NCBI GenBank assembly: GCA_020205615.1
Contig: CM035170.1
Location: 26,322,027-26,386,026, forward strand
Direction of reading: 5' to 3'
DNA from: Panax quinquefolius
Lineage: Eukaryota; Streptophyta; Magnoliopsida; Apiales; Araliaceae
DNA length: 64,000 nt
The position numbers were made by a program, and so were the translations under genes. How positions within the stretch are numbered: position 1 is the stretch's first letter; each line of letters opens with the position of its first letter. Under the pieces are notes generated by a model, which worked only from the letters and a program-made list of their open reading frames with translations, was not told where the DNA came from and searched no databases. Positions 23,380 to 34,136 of this stretch are shown piece after piece.

Positions 23380-26214
23380 ATCTGAGAAGTTTAAGAAACT
23401 AGCATTCATGTAATATGAATGAAGTTAGGAAACTTCCCTTACGCACAGCTACAGCTTACGCTGAACTGCTCATTCCAATTCCTATATAACACATAAGGAA
23501 AAACATAAACACCCATTAGTTATATATTGAACTTACGTATTGATTTACTCAACTTTACTTCTTAGGGTTCGCGTTCTTACAATATAAGTTTACGCGACTA
23601 ACTTCCTTTACTAGTTTACGGCTTTATGACATACGGAGATGTCTTACTCAAAATGTTAATCATCTTGGATGATTTATATTCTTATCTTCTTTTTATAAAT
23701 TCTCTAGGACTCAGCACACATCGCTTCTCTGCTAGTAGTCCATATGGTACTCTGAGTGGTTTCCCACAAACAACCAACAAACAAGTTCCCGTCTCATCTA
23801 CACTGCCATCACAGTGAGTTAGATCGGTTGCCAGTTTCGTATATACCTTCGCTCTCTGAAGGAATTGTTTAGCTTAGCTCCCATATGTCAACCATCAAAG
23901 GTTACGATTGTACCATAACCTAAACTTTATCTTGACATATCTGAACCATTAAACTTAATGTTCGTTAATCAATTTCTTATTCCTTATGGCTTTCTGGAAA
24001 CTAAATGCCATACCTTAGGATTCATTCCTTATTTGACTCACGTTCGGCTTTCATTAATCTTATTACCGTTTGTTACGGCTTTCTTGATAATTTCTATTTT
24101 ATTAATACTTTCGTTATTCATTACCTTATTGATCTTTTAATCTCTTTCGATCATTTCATTCAACATGTACTAAAGGTTTAAATTACTTGATCAAGTGTTA
24201 CTTTTGATGAACTACACGTTCATTAGCTTTCGTTACACTTCCCCCAGGTTTTGAGCATTTAAAAGCTCATTCACGGATTTTTCCTCTACCGTGACTGCGG
24301 CCACCTCTCTTCTTTATCTCGCGTGTGGCCACCGAGTTAGCGAGACTGCTGGCTCCCCGGTGCAGTCTTTGTGAGCACCACATTACAAAGGCATGGTAGG
24401 CCAGCGGCTTTCAAGCCCTAACCCTAGAAAATTTTCTAAGTGTTAAATCCAATTTGAGACGCTTACTTCCCGATCTCATAACTCCTTCATTATAACTCGG
24501 ACCGACGTCGTTCTAAAGCCATTCTCTTCCTTATCTTATGTACTTCAATACCCCTTGGACAGAACTTCATTCTGAATCCGTTAACATGCCATTCGATTGG
24601 CTTGAACTTCACCCTTCGTTTATTTTATGTTTTTTTAACGCTCTTCGTTCGTTCGTCCGTAATTCGGTCATCCGAACTCGAAACTCGTTCTTTCTTGAGT
24701 CCACGACTCACGTTTCCTGTGTTCTCATACTTTATTATGAAACCCTACCCACTTGGGTTCATTTACTAACTTTCTAATTCTCCTTTGTCTTTTACAAAAA
24801 TTTTTCCATAACTTCGTTATAGCTAAGTTTTAATCCGTTCTTCATGAACGTTTCTACCGTTCCTAACCAATAAATACACATATAACTTATACACGATGGT
24901 TTTAAACTTGTCCATCAACAACAATTATCCTACGATGGTTTTAAATTTGTCTATCAACAACCTTCTTCATGTTCTTCGCATGTTCTTCGTTCGTTCTTCA
25001 TTTTAATCAATATTTTGGATTACGATTTCACTTTTTATTGGAATTTAATGTTATAGAATATCATTCCTTACTTATTTCACCTACTCATTCATATAATCCA
25101 CTCGGATCGTTCTAATTCATTACGAATACTTCCTTAAGAAATTTATTTACTAAACTTTAAATTCTTATTTCTTCATTTTCTTATGATTTCAACCATACGA
25201 ACTCATCTCTCAACTTATCTACTTCTTATCTTCATTAAGTTATGTTTTTAAACATCGAAACTTAAAGAAAAATGTTAAGAGACTAGGTTTCAGATTACCG
25301 TTCTCCTTTAATCTTCTCCCGTCGGACAAAGTTTGTACACGGGCTAACCTTTCTCTTCCTTCTCATCCCATCCAAACTCTCTTTCTCTCTCTCTCAAGTG
25401 CATTAGGATTTTCAAAATCTCAAAACAAAGAAATGAGCTTCTTATTTATAGAAAACCAAAGTTAGGGGTAGTTTAGTCATTTCACCCCCCTTAACCTCCT
25501 TACTATTCCACCTCCTTACTATTTCCACTTCCTCATTAGACCTCCTTACTATTCACAAAACTTCCCTTAGAAGTTTTGTGGTTATCTTCTGAGGTTTTCT
25601 CATCAAGCGGGATTCAAATCACGATTCTCGGAATCCAAATATTTTTGGATATTTCGTCTTTCCTTTACCGACTAATTTTTACATATTCTTCGGATCTTCG
25701 AAAAGCTAAAAAACACTTTTCGACGTTAAGCATTTTCCTTCACGTTTTACCTAACGGAGCTAAACGAGTGAAAAGTACATAGGAGTACTTTTCGTTGTTT
25801 TTATGTTGTCCGATTTCTGCACGCTTTTCGAGAAAAACTTTTATCGGCTTACTTAACTTTTCACAACATATTATCGTCAAATCTTTCGACGGGATGTCAT
25901 TTTGACATATCGAACTCTCGGAACGGCCTAGGTTATTCAAACACTAACCCTTAAGGTTTCGTCGGGTGAATAGTGCCTATTTCGTCTTTTTCCCCAAAAA
26001 ATATTTTATTCCTAGAAAAATTTTATTTCATTGTTCAAAATTCTTATTCGATTCAGTCTAGCTCGTAGCCAGAATCCTCCCAATTTATAATTATCCTAGG
26101 TTATAGAACGATTAACAAACATATAGCACATAATAGTATTAATAAAATTCATTTTATTAATAACTAATTCTTTAAACTTAAATTCTAGACAACCCGAATT
26201 TCTGGGTCGTCACA
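23380..26214 (-). repeat. Ty3/gypsy LTR fragment, non-coding
   Basis: On the minus strand this begins TGTGACGACCCAG at 26,214. A block at 24,290-24,420 (GTGGCCACCGAGTTAGCGAG, then CTGGCTCCCCGGTGCAGTC) is of the kind found in plant chromovirus LTRs. No gag or pol frame occurs in these 2.8 kb; small plus-strand frames at 23,626-25,782 show no domain. It is either a solo LTR or a truncated one; no target duplication was found. Confidence 0.6.
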
Positions 26215-26742
26215 ATTCCTCCGTCCAACAACCTTTGAAAATTTTGCCCAACTCATTTATTTCTCCTCTTCTACATTCAGCTATAAAACGCCACCAATAC
26301 TGCAAAAGAAAAATACAGCAGCAACAATACATACTCCATCCGAGAGTTAGTAGAGAGGGAAGGAGAGATAGAAAAGCTTTTGTAATGCTTTAAAAAAATA
26401 AATAGAGAAAGATATTTCAAATAAACGGGTGTTTTATTTGGGTTCCATCACATAATTATTGTGGTGAAGTAATTTGGGTTTAAACTCAAATTAAGATATC
26501 TTTGTATTTTCTCATATTATTCTAGTGAATTCTTCGAATTTTGTCCCGAGGTTTTTACCTCTTAGTTTTAGAGGGTTTTTCATGTAAAATCTTGTTGTCT
26601 CGTGGTTGGATATTTTCTACTTTTTTTCTGCATTGTTATTATTTTGGTGGAACTGCAAATTTAATCTGTTTGGCATGTGCTGATATTTTGTCCATCTAAT
26701 TTATCAAAGACAATAGTATTTGGGAGGTGATTTTTCCCAACA
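26215..26742 (+). repeat. Left LTR of Copia element, 5' end truncated
   Basis: It aligns from ATTCCTCCGTCC with position 30,848 of the right LTR and ends TTTTTCCCAACA. A TATA box (TATAAAA, 26,282-26,288) lies in the shared part. The missing start corresponds to 30,805-30,847. Confidence 0.88.
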
Positions 26743-26744
26743 AC

Positions 26745-26756
26745 TGGTATCAGAGC
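26745..26756 (+). promoter_or_regulatory. Primer binding site of Copia element
   Basis: TGGTATCAGAGC begins 2 bp after the LTR end and is the exact complement of the plant initiator methionine tRNA 3' end. Confidence 0.92.
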
Positions 26757-26812
26757 TAAGGTTATTTGCTCGGTTGTTTTTGATAAATTTTATAGAGGAA
26801 TCAGTTGGAGCC

Positions 26813-28204
26813 ATGATTAAATTGACATCTTTAAATTTTTCGATCTGGAAGCCCAGAATGGAGGATATCCTTTATTGCAAGGATTTGTATGATCCGTTGG
26901 AGCTCAAGGGAAAGAAGCCTGTGGATAAGTCTGAGGTTGATTGGAATAAAATAAATAGGAAGACTATTGGTCACATCCGGCAGTGGATTAATCAAAGTGT
27001 GTTCCACCATGTTTCGCAGGAGACGGATGCTCGTAGTCTATGGACAACACTAGAGTCTATGTACGAGAAGAAGAATGCACAAAATAAAACTTTTGTCATT
27101 CAAAAAATTGTGAATCTAAAGTACAAGGACGGAAGCAGTGTGTCGGAGCATATGAGTGAGTTCCAAGGTTTGGTGAACCAGCTGTCCACCATGAAGTTGA
27201 ATCTTGATGATGAGATTCAGGCTCTTTTGCTTCTCAGTTCATTGCCAAACAGCTGGGAGACTTTGGTGGTGTCTCTAAGAACTTCAGCTCCACAAGGAAA
27301 AATAACTATGCAGATGGTCAAGGACAGTCTTCATAATGAGGAGACAAGGCGAAAGGAGCAAGACGTAAATTTTGAGACACATGCTCTTGTCACAGAGAAC
27401 AGGGGTAGAAGCAATTTTAGGGGATCTCACAAAGGAGATACAAGTCACAGCAAAAGCAAAAATCACAGGAGCAAGTCAAAGACCAGACAAGGTGAAACGT
27501 ATAGATGCTTCCATTGTAATAAGGAATGTCATTACAAGAGAAATTGCATAATCTGGTTAGACAAGCAGAAAAATGGTGAGCAAGGAAAGGTTGAGGAGAA
27601 GAACACTGCAGCCATAGTTACCAAAGATGTTTTTATTCTTTCATTTGGGGAAGAAGAATGCTTTCATGTTGATGATCAGAAAGTTGATTGGGTGGTTGAT
27701 ACTGGTGCCTCGTATCATACTACACCTAAGAGAGAATTTTTTATAACTTACAAAGCTGGAGACTTTGGGTACGTGAGAATGGGAAATACTGATCAGTCCA
27801 AGATTATTGGAATTGGTGATGTTTGCATTCAGACAGGTGTTGATTTCACTGTTACCTTGAGGGATGTTAGACACGTTCCAGATTTGCATCTCAACTTGAT
27901 TTCTGGCATGGCCTTGGACAGAGAAGGCTATGAGAATCACTTTGGCAATGGAAAGTGGAAGCTTACCAAGGGCTCTATGGTGATTGCAAGAGGTGTTGCT
28001 TGTTGTTCGTTGAACAAAACTCATGTGAAGGTGTGTTCTAGTGAATTGAGTGCAGTTGAGGATGACTCTTCACCAAACTTATGGCATAAGAGGCTTGGCC
28101 ACATGAGTGAGAAAGGGTTGCAGTTATTAGCAAAAAGGTCACTCATTTCTTTTGCTAAATGTACTGTTTTAATCCCTTGTGATTGTTGTTTGTTTGGGAA
28201 ATAA
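26813..28204 (+). CDS. Copia Gag and protease, open frame ending early
   Basis: ATG at 26,813 is chosen because it lies downstream of the PBS; the frame opens earlier inside the LTR. The product of about 463 residues has a Gag capsid domain (SIWKPRMEDILYCKDLYD, LLLSSLPNSWETLV), a CCHC zinc knuckle (CFHCNKECHYKRNC), an aspartic protease with DTGASYHT, and the GAG-pre-integrase start (NLWHKRLGHMSEKGL). It stops at 28,202-28,204, inside the zinc-binding segment just before integrase, where the family normally reads through into pol. Gag and protease could be produced; the rest cannot be from this frame. Confidence 0.85.
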   Translation: MIKLTSLNFSIWKPRMEDILYCKDLYDPLELKGKKPVDKSEVDWNKINRKTIGHIRQWINQSVFHHVSQETDARSLWTTLESMYEKKNAQNKTFVIQKIVNLKYKDGSSVSEHMSEFQGLVNQLSTMKLNLDDEIQALLLLSSLPNSWETLVVSLRTSAPQGKITMQMVKDSLHNEETRRKEQDVNFETHALVTENRGRSNFRGSHKGDTSHSKSKNHRSKSKTRQGETYRCFHCNKECHYKRNCIIWLDKQKNGEQGKVEEKNTAAIVTKDVFILSFGEEECFHVDDQKVDWVVDTGASYHTTPKREFFITYKAGDFGYVRMGNTDQSKIIGIGDVCIQTGVDFTVTLRDVRHVPDLHLNLISGMALDREGYENHFGNGKWKLTKGSMVIARGVACCSLNKTHVKVCSSELSAVEDDSSPNLWHKRLGHMSEKGLQLLAKRSLISFAKCTVLIPCDCCLFGK

Positions 28205-29220
28205 CATAGAGTTTCTTTTAGTATTTCAACTAAAAGAAAATCAGAGCTACTATAGAGAGTATATTCTGATGTATGTGGACCCATTGAGGTTGAGTCTTTG
28301 GGTGGAAATAGGTACTTTATTACCTTTATTGATGATGCTTCGCGGAAGGTGTGGGTATTTTTGTTGAAAACAAAAGACCAGGTATTCCAGCATTTTCAGA
28401 GTTTTCATGCTATGGTTGAAAGGGAGACTGGAAAATCGTTGAAGTGTCTTCGTAGCGATAACGGAGGGGAATACACTTCAAAGGAGTTTGCTGAATACTG
28501 CAGTAAATATGGCATACGGCATGAGCAGACTGTTCCTGGTACCCCACATCATAATGGTGTGGCTAAGAGAATGAACCGCACTATTATTGAGAGAGTGTGA
28601 TGCATGTTGAGAATGGCTAAACTGCCTAAGTCATTCTGGGGTGAAGCTGTTCGTACTACTTGTTACCTGATTAATAGATCTCCATCAGCACCATTGGATT
28701 TTCAGATTCTAGAAAAGATTTGGAGTGGTAAAGATTTGTCGTATTCTTATTTGAGGGTATCTGGGTGCAAGGCTTTTGCACATATCCCCAAGGAACAAAG
28801 ATCAAAACTTGATGACAAGTCTACTCCATGTGTATTTGTTGGCTATGGAGATGCGAGTTTGATATCTCGGTTATGGGATCCAATGCAGAGAAAATTATTC
28901 AGAGCGCGAGATGTGGTGTTTCATGAGCACCAGAATTATGAGCATTTTGATAATGCTACACAGCCCAGAGATAATAGAGGTCCAGACCTCAGCGAAGTTC
29001 CATCTCTAGTACAAAATGCCACAGTTGGAGAAGGAGGTCAGAATGAAGATATGACTGATACAGATTTGCACGATGGTGATGGGTTAGATGTAGAGAGTGT
29101 TGATCGGGGGGAGCAACCTGATATTGAAGAACCTCATCTAAGAAGATCCACTATAGAACATGTGCCATCAGTTAGAAATCCTTCATCTGAATATCTTTTA
29201 GTTGCTGAGGAGGGGAAGCC
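28205..29220 (+). pseudogene. Copia integrase, broken
   Basis: The 28,298-28,600 frame begins GGNRYFITFIDDASRKVWVF and includes LRSDNGGEYTS and PGTPHHNGVAKRMNRT, placing the catalytic Asp, Asp and Glu-region motifs. A TGA at 28,598-28,600 interrupts it. The next frame (28,604 onward) continues MLRMAKLPKSFWGEAVRT, then FAHIPKEQRSKLDDKS and an acidic linker. The segment before 28,298 is out of frame with gag. Confidence 0.87.
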
Positions 29221-30256
29221 AGAGGATTTTCAGGAAGTCAAGACTCATAAGGAGAAGGGCAATTGGTTTAGAGCTATGCAGGATGAGATGGATTCTTTGC
29301 ACAAGAATCACACCTATGAGTTAATTACACTTCCGAAGGGCAGAAAAGCATTGAAGAACAAATGGGTGTTTAAGCTTAAGAAGGATGGTGAAAAACTAGT
29401 GAAATACAAGGCTCGATTAGTCGTCAAGGGTTTTGCTCAAAAGCAAGGTATTGACTTCGATTAGATTTTTTCTCCAGTTGTGAAGATGACTTCTATTCGA
29501 GTAGTGTTGGGGTTAGTAGCTAGTATGAATCTTGAGCTTGAGCAGTTGGATGTGAAGACTACTTTTCTTTATGGTGATTTGAAGGAAGAAATCTACATGG
29601 AACAGCCAAAGGGATTTGAAGTTAAAGGGAAAGAACACTTGGTTTGGAAGTTGAAGAAAAGTTTGTACGGCCTAAAACAAGCTCCAAGGCAGTAGTACAT
29701 GAAATTTGATTCATTTATGGTGGATCAAGGTTACAGTAGAACAGTTGCAGATCATTGTGTGTATGTTAAAAGGTTCCCGGATGGTAACTTCATTATTCTA
29801 TTGCTATATATAGATGATATGTTGATAGTTGGGCAGGATGCTGATATGATTCGCAGGCTCAAGGGTGAGTTGTTTAAGTCCTTTGATATGAAGGACTTAG
29901 GTCCATCTAAACAGATTTTGGGTATAAAGATTGTTCGTGACAAGAAAGCCAAGAGATTATGGTTGTCACAAGAGAAGTATGTTGAGCGGGTGCTTGCTAG
30001 GTTCAACATGAATGATGTTAAACCAGTTAACTTTACCACCGCTAGTCATATTAAGTTGACAAAGTGCATGTGTCCTTCTACCAAGGAAGGAGAGATGATT
30101 TGGCAGCGAGCCCCTACTCTCTCTGTAGGGAGTCTTATGTATGCAATGGTTTGTATGCTGGCACAGTATATTGCTCAATGCGATTGGCATTGTGGAGAAT
30201 ATTTGTCAAATCTGGCAGAACATTGGGAAGCGATTAAGTGGATTCTCGATACTTGA
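29221..30256 (+). pseudogene. Copia reverse transcriptase, interrupted by nonsense changes
   Basis: Conserved RT blocks are present: MQDEMDSLHKNHTYEL, LKNKWVFKLKKDGE, YKARLVVKGFAQKQGIDF, LEQLDVKTTFLYGDLKEEIY, then LLYIDDMLIVG (catalytic YIDD), then MKDLGPSKQILGIKI. TAG stops stand at 29,462-29,464, where an acidic residue is usual, and 29,694-29,696, where tryptophan is usual. From about 30,100 the frame decays. Confidence 0.88.
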
Positions 30257-30758
30257 AAGCTACTTCCGCTTTATGTTTGGTTTTTGGTAGTACGAGTCCG
30301 ATCTTGGGGTTTTACGATCTGAGACATGGCGAGTTACAAGAAGAAATCTACCGGGATATTTGTTTACTTTTGGGGGGAGCGATGTCATGGCGTGGTCCAA
30401 GTTACAAAAGTGTGTTGCTTTGTCTACAACTAAGTCAGAATACATCGCTGCTACTGAAGCAGGCAAGCAAATGTTGTGGTTAAAACGGTTTCTCCAAGAG
30501 TTAGGTTTCAAACAAGATGAGTATGTGGTTAATTGTGATAGTCAGAGTGCAATTGACTTGACCAAGAACGCCACGTATCACAATCGGACCAAGCACATTG
30601 ATGTTCGTTATCACTGGCTTCGAGAAGTGATGGAAAAGAAATTGATGAAAGTGAAGAAAGTTCATACCGACGAGAATCCCTCAGACATGTTAACAAAAGT
30701 TGTCATTCGCGACAAGCTGAAATTTTGCAAGGAATTGGCCGGGATGGACTCCAAGTGA
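30257..30758 (+). pseudogene. Copia RNase H, frameshifted
   Basis: The 30,360-30,758 frame carries MAWSKLQKCVALSTTKSEYI, LWLKRFLQELGFKQ, then DSQSAIDLTKNATYHNRTKH and HTDENPSDMLTK, the usual end of Copia pol, with the stop at 30,756-30,758. The start of the domain is frame-shifted between 30,240 and 30,360. Confidence 0.87.
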
Positions 30759-30787
30759 CGGGGTCATAGAGAACACATCCTCTAATG

Positions 30788-30804
30788 GGTTCGGAGGGGG
30801 AGAT
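30788..30804 (+). promoter_or_regulatory. Polypurine tract of Copia element
   Basis: GGAGGGGGAGAT, preceded by GTTC, ends directly at the right LTR start TGTCAGTC. It primes plus-strand DNA synthesis. Confidence 0.85.
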
Positions 30805-31377
30805 TGTCAGTCAAAGTCCTCACTCCATTAATGCCCCGCCCCTTGAAAATTCCTCCTTCCAACAACCTTTGAAAATTTTGCCCAACTCATTTATTTCTCC
30901 TCTTCTACATTCGGCTATAAAAGGCCACCAATACTGCAAAAGAAAAATACAGTAGCAACAATACATACTCCATCCGAGAGTTAGTAGAGAGGGAAGGAGA
31001 GAAAGAAAAGCTTTTGTAAAGCTTTAGAAAAATAGAGAGAGAAAGATAGTTCAAATAAAATGATGTTTTATTTGGGTTCCATCACATAATTATTGTGGTG
31101 AAGTAATTTGAGTTTGTACTCAAATTAAGATATTTTTGTATTCTCTCAATATTATTCTAGTGAATTCTTCGGAGTTTGTCCCGTGATTTTTACCTCTTAG
31201 TTTTAGAGGGCTTTCCACATAAAATCTTGTTGTCTCATGGTTGGATATTTTCTACTTATTTCCTGCATTGTTATTATTTTGGTGGAACTGCAAATTTAAT
31301 CTGCTTGACATATGTTGATATTTTATCCGTCTAATTTATCAAAGACAACAGTATTTGGGAGGTAATTTTTCGCAACA
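30805..31377 (+). repeat. Right LTR of Copia element, complete
   Basis: It starts TGTCAGTCAAAG after the PPT and ends TTTTTCGCAACA; 573 bp. It includes the first 43 bp missing from the left LTR. Its end lies 284 bp from the TPP stop codon. Confidence 0.9.
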
Positions 31378-31660
31378 ATAATTCATTCAACAATGCACTG
31401 CACGTGCGTTTGCCAAATCTTCTTCTACTTGGAGCATGGAACGTATCACAAACAAGTGGACATAAAATACAAACATAGAAAAAGACTTGAAATGATTCCT
31501 CGGATGATTTTATTGAAATCTTTTGTCATGATTACAAAAATATTCTATTTTCCAAAACAAAACAAAAAAACTACACAAATTCCAATCCAAACCCCTAAAT
31601 TTTTCCAGGGGTGGGTTAAATGACAAATTCTTTCTAGATATTTATTTAGGCCTGTTATTT
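31378..31660 (-). other. TPP 3' flank and probable 3' UTR
   Basis: Between the TPP stop and the Copia LTR. On the minus strand AATAAATA lies about 20 bp after the stop and AATAAAAT at about 31,510; either could help define the poly(A) site. No other gene is seen. The plus-strand 76-codon frame here is chance. Confidence 0.5.
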
Positions 31661-33998
31661 CTAGTATTCCCGTCGCGAGGATATTTTCCATGCCACGAGT
31701 CGTTGCAAGAAGTACATCACCTATAAAAAACAAAATAATTACAGATTAATAATATTTAATCATGCAAAATTTCAAGTCAAAAATTATTTTAAAAAATGAC
31801 GAATAAAAAAGGAAAGGAAATAGTTATCATATAGAGTGTACTTGCCTCTGAAGGTTCCTCTAAAGAATAAGAGGCATCTGTATCCTTTGGACTTTTTGAC
31901 ACAAGAATCCCTAATCCTTGTCCTTTTTTGCGTAAAACCTAGTCATTAAACATTAAAAAGAATAATAAATAAAAATTAATTAAAATGAACCGATACGAGA
32001 AGGGAAATTAATTATAAAAAAAATATTAAAGTTCAAAACAAATTATACCTTAAATGCATCCTCATCTGTTCGATCATCTCCTATGTAAATTGGCAAAACT
32101 TTGTCTGAATTCGCGAATCCTAAGGATGCATAATGTGTTAATTAGTTAGAACAAAAATATTTATAAGGATTTTGCACGCTTTTAATTAATTTAAATGTAT
32201 GATTAATCATAAGTTGAATTAAGCTATTATTACCTAGTGTTTCTAACAAAAATTCAAGGGCTTTTCCCTTGTCCCATTTGATAGTTGGACGAATCTCCAA
32301 AACCTGTGTTTTATGAAAAAATAAAATCAAAAATAGGGGGTTAAGAAAGTTCACTAAAACCATGCAATATTTTCTATCTATTGAAAATATAATTTGTAAA
32401 TGAATAGAGCTAGTATTAAGTAGTACCTTTCTCCCTTGAGTTGATCTAAGCTTTGGGTACTCCTTGAGCACTGATTTTACTTTCTCTGCTAAATCAGCCC
32501 ATAGCTGATTTAATGCAAAAAGAAAATTTAATAAAGTGGATTAGTATACTAATGAAAAAGTTGTGAAATCCAAAAAAATTGAAAACATAAATAAAAAATA
32601 AGGGAAATTTTCTTTGATTTTTACCTTTTCATCGACACGGCGAAAGTGTACTGATAGGCAAAATTTGTTGTTTTCCACCTTAGCTCCTGGTGTGGATTTA
32701 GTTTCCTCTAACAAAGCTTTGTACACCTGAAAAAAGATGGAGTTTTCAAGCTTAGCATCCATGAATATTGTTACAAGTATGCGTACGAGAGGAGTTCAAG
32801 TTATGTATTGTTGGCAGGTGTAATGAAGTTACTTATTTGCAGTTAATATTTTTAAATGGATGAATTTTATCTGACACTACTGATACATACTATGAGACAG
32901 TGGATGAGATGAGAAAAAACACAGCAGATCTGAATTTGTGTGAGAGAACTAACCTCATCCATCATTGGTAAAAAGTCTTTGGCTGGTTGGAAAAGAACAC
33001 CTTGATCACCCTGAATTAACCCGTAATTAGAGTGATATCGGAGTAATTAAGAAAAATTAAGAAAGTTTATATGAACTTATGAAGTATACTTGAAAAGAAG
33101 AAAAAAAAACATGAAAATTGTTACTCACTTTTCTATTTTTGTGACCTTTGGCTGGTCCTTTGATGTCCATTCCATGACTTCCAGCATAATAAAGCTCAGA
33201 TAATCTTACAAAACTATGAACCTGCAGATTAACATTATTCATATAACATTAAATACTAATCAAACAGATAAATATATATGAGTGTGTATATTTTTTTATG
33301 AAATGTACCTTGTCTCGGGACCTTCCGCTAACAATAGCTGTTGGAAAGTACTCAGCTACATCCCTAACAGCTTCTCTCATCTGGTATACAAGTTCATATG
33401 AAAGAAGAAATAAAGGTTAATACTTAATCACTAATCAATGTGTAAAAAAAATTATTAAAAAAAATAAAACTAAAAGACAGACGACCTCATTGGTCATGAA
33501 AGCTTGATCAGGGTCTTGAACAATTGGTGAAAGGGTACCATCATAATCAAGAAATATAACTATTTGCTTCCCTTTTGAAGCATTCATTATCTCCTCAAAC
33601 ATGCCCAATGCAGAAGGATGGTGAAGCTGTTTATTTTAGGAGTTTTTAGAGAAAAATATTAGAATTCATCAATTTTTAATATTGGTAAAAGTTTAACCAT
33701 GGAACAAAAAAAAAACAGGTTTGAGGCTTACAATCCATGAATTTTGGTCTTCAATTTCGGATTTACGAGTAGGCGAAGAGGCTCTCATGGAATCAACCCA
33801 TGCGTGAATCTTGGCCCCTCCACCACCATTTTCATGCTTTTTTAGAAAATTCTTTCTTGAAATGGTAAAGTAACCGGCCGATGTGGCTGGTGGCTTTGCC
33901 ACAGCAGGTGAGAACAGAGTCGAGTTCTTAACCACCACAGTTATCGCCATGGTAATGCCCGATTTAGTATCGGAAACCACCACATTCTTGTTGGTCAT
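31661..33998 (-). CDS. TPP: Trehalose-6-phosphate phosphatase, 11 exons
   Basis: Hydrolyses trehalose-6-phosphate to trehalose; HAD superfamily. CDS exons (minus strand, first to last): 33,732-33,998; 33,486-33,626; 33,309-33,380; 33,129-33,221; 32,954-33,010; 32,625-32,726; 32,427-32,504; 32,234-32,303; 32,049-32,119; 31,846-31,938; 31,661-31,720. They sum to 1,104 bp, 367 residues, with no internal stop. Motifs: [12 protein letters not shown] (N-terminal), catalytic DYDGT (116-120; Asp116 and Asp118), SGR (154-156), [10 protein letters not shown] (171-180), GAKVENNKF (224-232), [13 protein letters not shown] (273-285) and [10 protein letters not shown] (307-316). Length and N-terminus ([14 protein letters not shown]) resemble the TPPJ-type plant group. 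Introns are 87-227 bp with GT-AG ends, except the last (GC-AG); intron 2 has a weak donor (GTCGTC). No transit peptide is claimed. All key residues are present, so the gene looks functional. Confidence 0.95.
31721..31845 (-). other. TPP last intron with GC donor
   Basis: The exon 10 end and donor read TCAGAG|GCAAGT, the classic strong context of GC-AG introns, and the acceptor is TTTATAG|GTG. Joining here keeps phase 0 and gives PSE followed by [12 protein letters not shown], the conserved family ending. The nearest GT (four bases on) would shift the frame into a non-conserved tail. Confidence 0.88.
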
Positions 33999-34128
33999 TT
34001 CCTCTTTTTTCCAAGAAACTTGGAAGCAAACCTTAAAACAGAAGGAAACAGAAGAAAACAGGGGAGGAAAACAGAGAGTTGAGCAATGTGGGTTTAAAGG
34101 AAATGGAGAGAAAAGTAAAACAGGGGGG
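33999..34128 (-). promoter_or_regulatory. TPP 5' UTR (inferred)
   Basis: On the minus strand this is pyrimidine-rich (CTCCATTTCC, TTTTCCTCCCC), as in many plant leaders. Transcription would start about 30 bp below the TATA box, giving a leader of about 100 nt. A plus-strand frame at 33,883-34,137 is its antisense shadow. Confidence 0.5.
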
Positions 34129-34136
34129 ATTTTATA
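34129..34136 (-). promoter_or_regulatory. TPP TATA box
   Basis: The minus strand reads CCTATAAAATCC about 130 bp upstream of the start codon, a good plant TATA box at a plausible distance. Confidence 0.6.

Larger units (their letters stand above)
26215..31377 (+). mobile_element. Copia retrotransposon (Tork/Tnt1-like) with two LTRs, defective
   Basis: The plus-strand order is LTR, initiator-tRNA-Met PBS, gag, protease, integrase, RT, RNase H, PPT, LTR. The gag-pol order defines Copia, and motif content resembles the Tork/Tnt1 group (inferred). The left LTR lacks its first roughly 43 bp, exactly where the gypsy LTR ends. By eye the two LTRs differ at roughly two dozen positions over 530 bp. 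Pol has several nonsense changes and frameshifts but gag-protease is open, so it decayed more recently than the chromoviruses around it. Confidence 0.92.

Noticed and set aside
23380..26214. Host gene in the plus-strand frames at 23,626-25,782
   Set aside because: Frames are short, without domains or splice structure; the segment has LTR termini and LTR-type GC-rich blocks.
31545..31733. Alternative C-terminus of TPP in the frame reading [14 protein letters not shown]
   Set aside because: It needs the GT four bases after the GC donor or an independent start and loses the conserved family tail; the GC-AG model keeps it.
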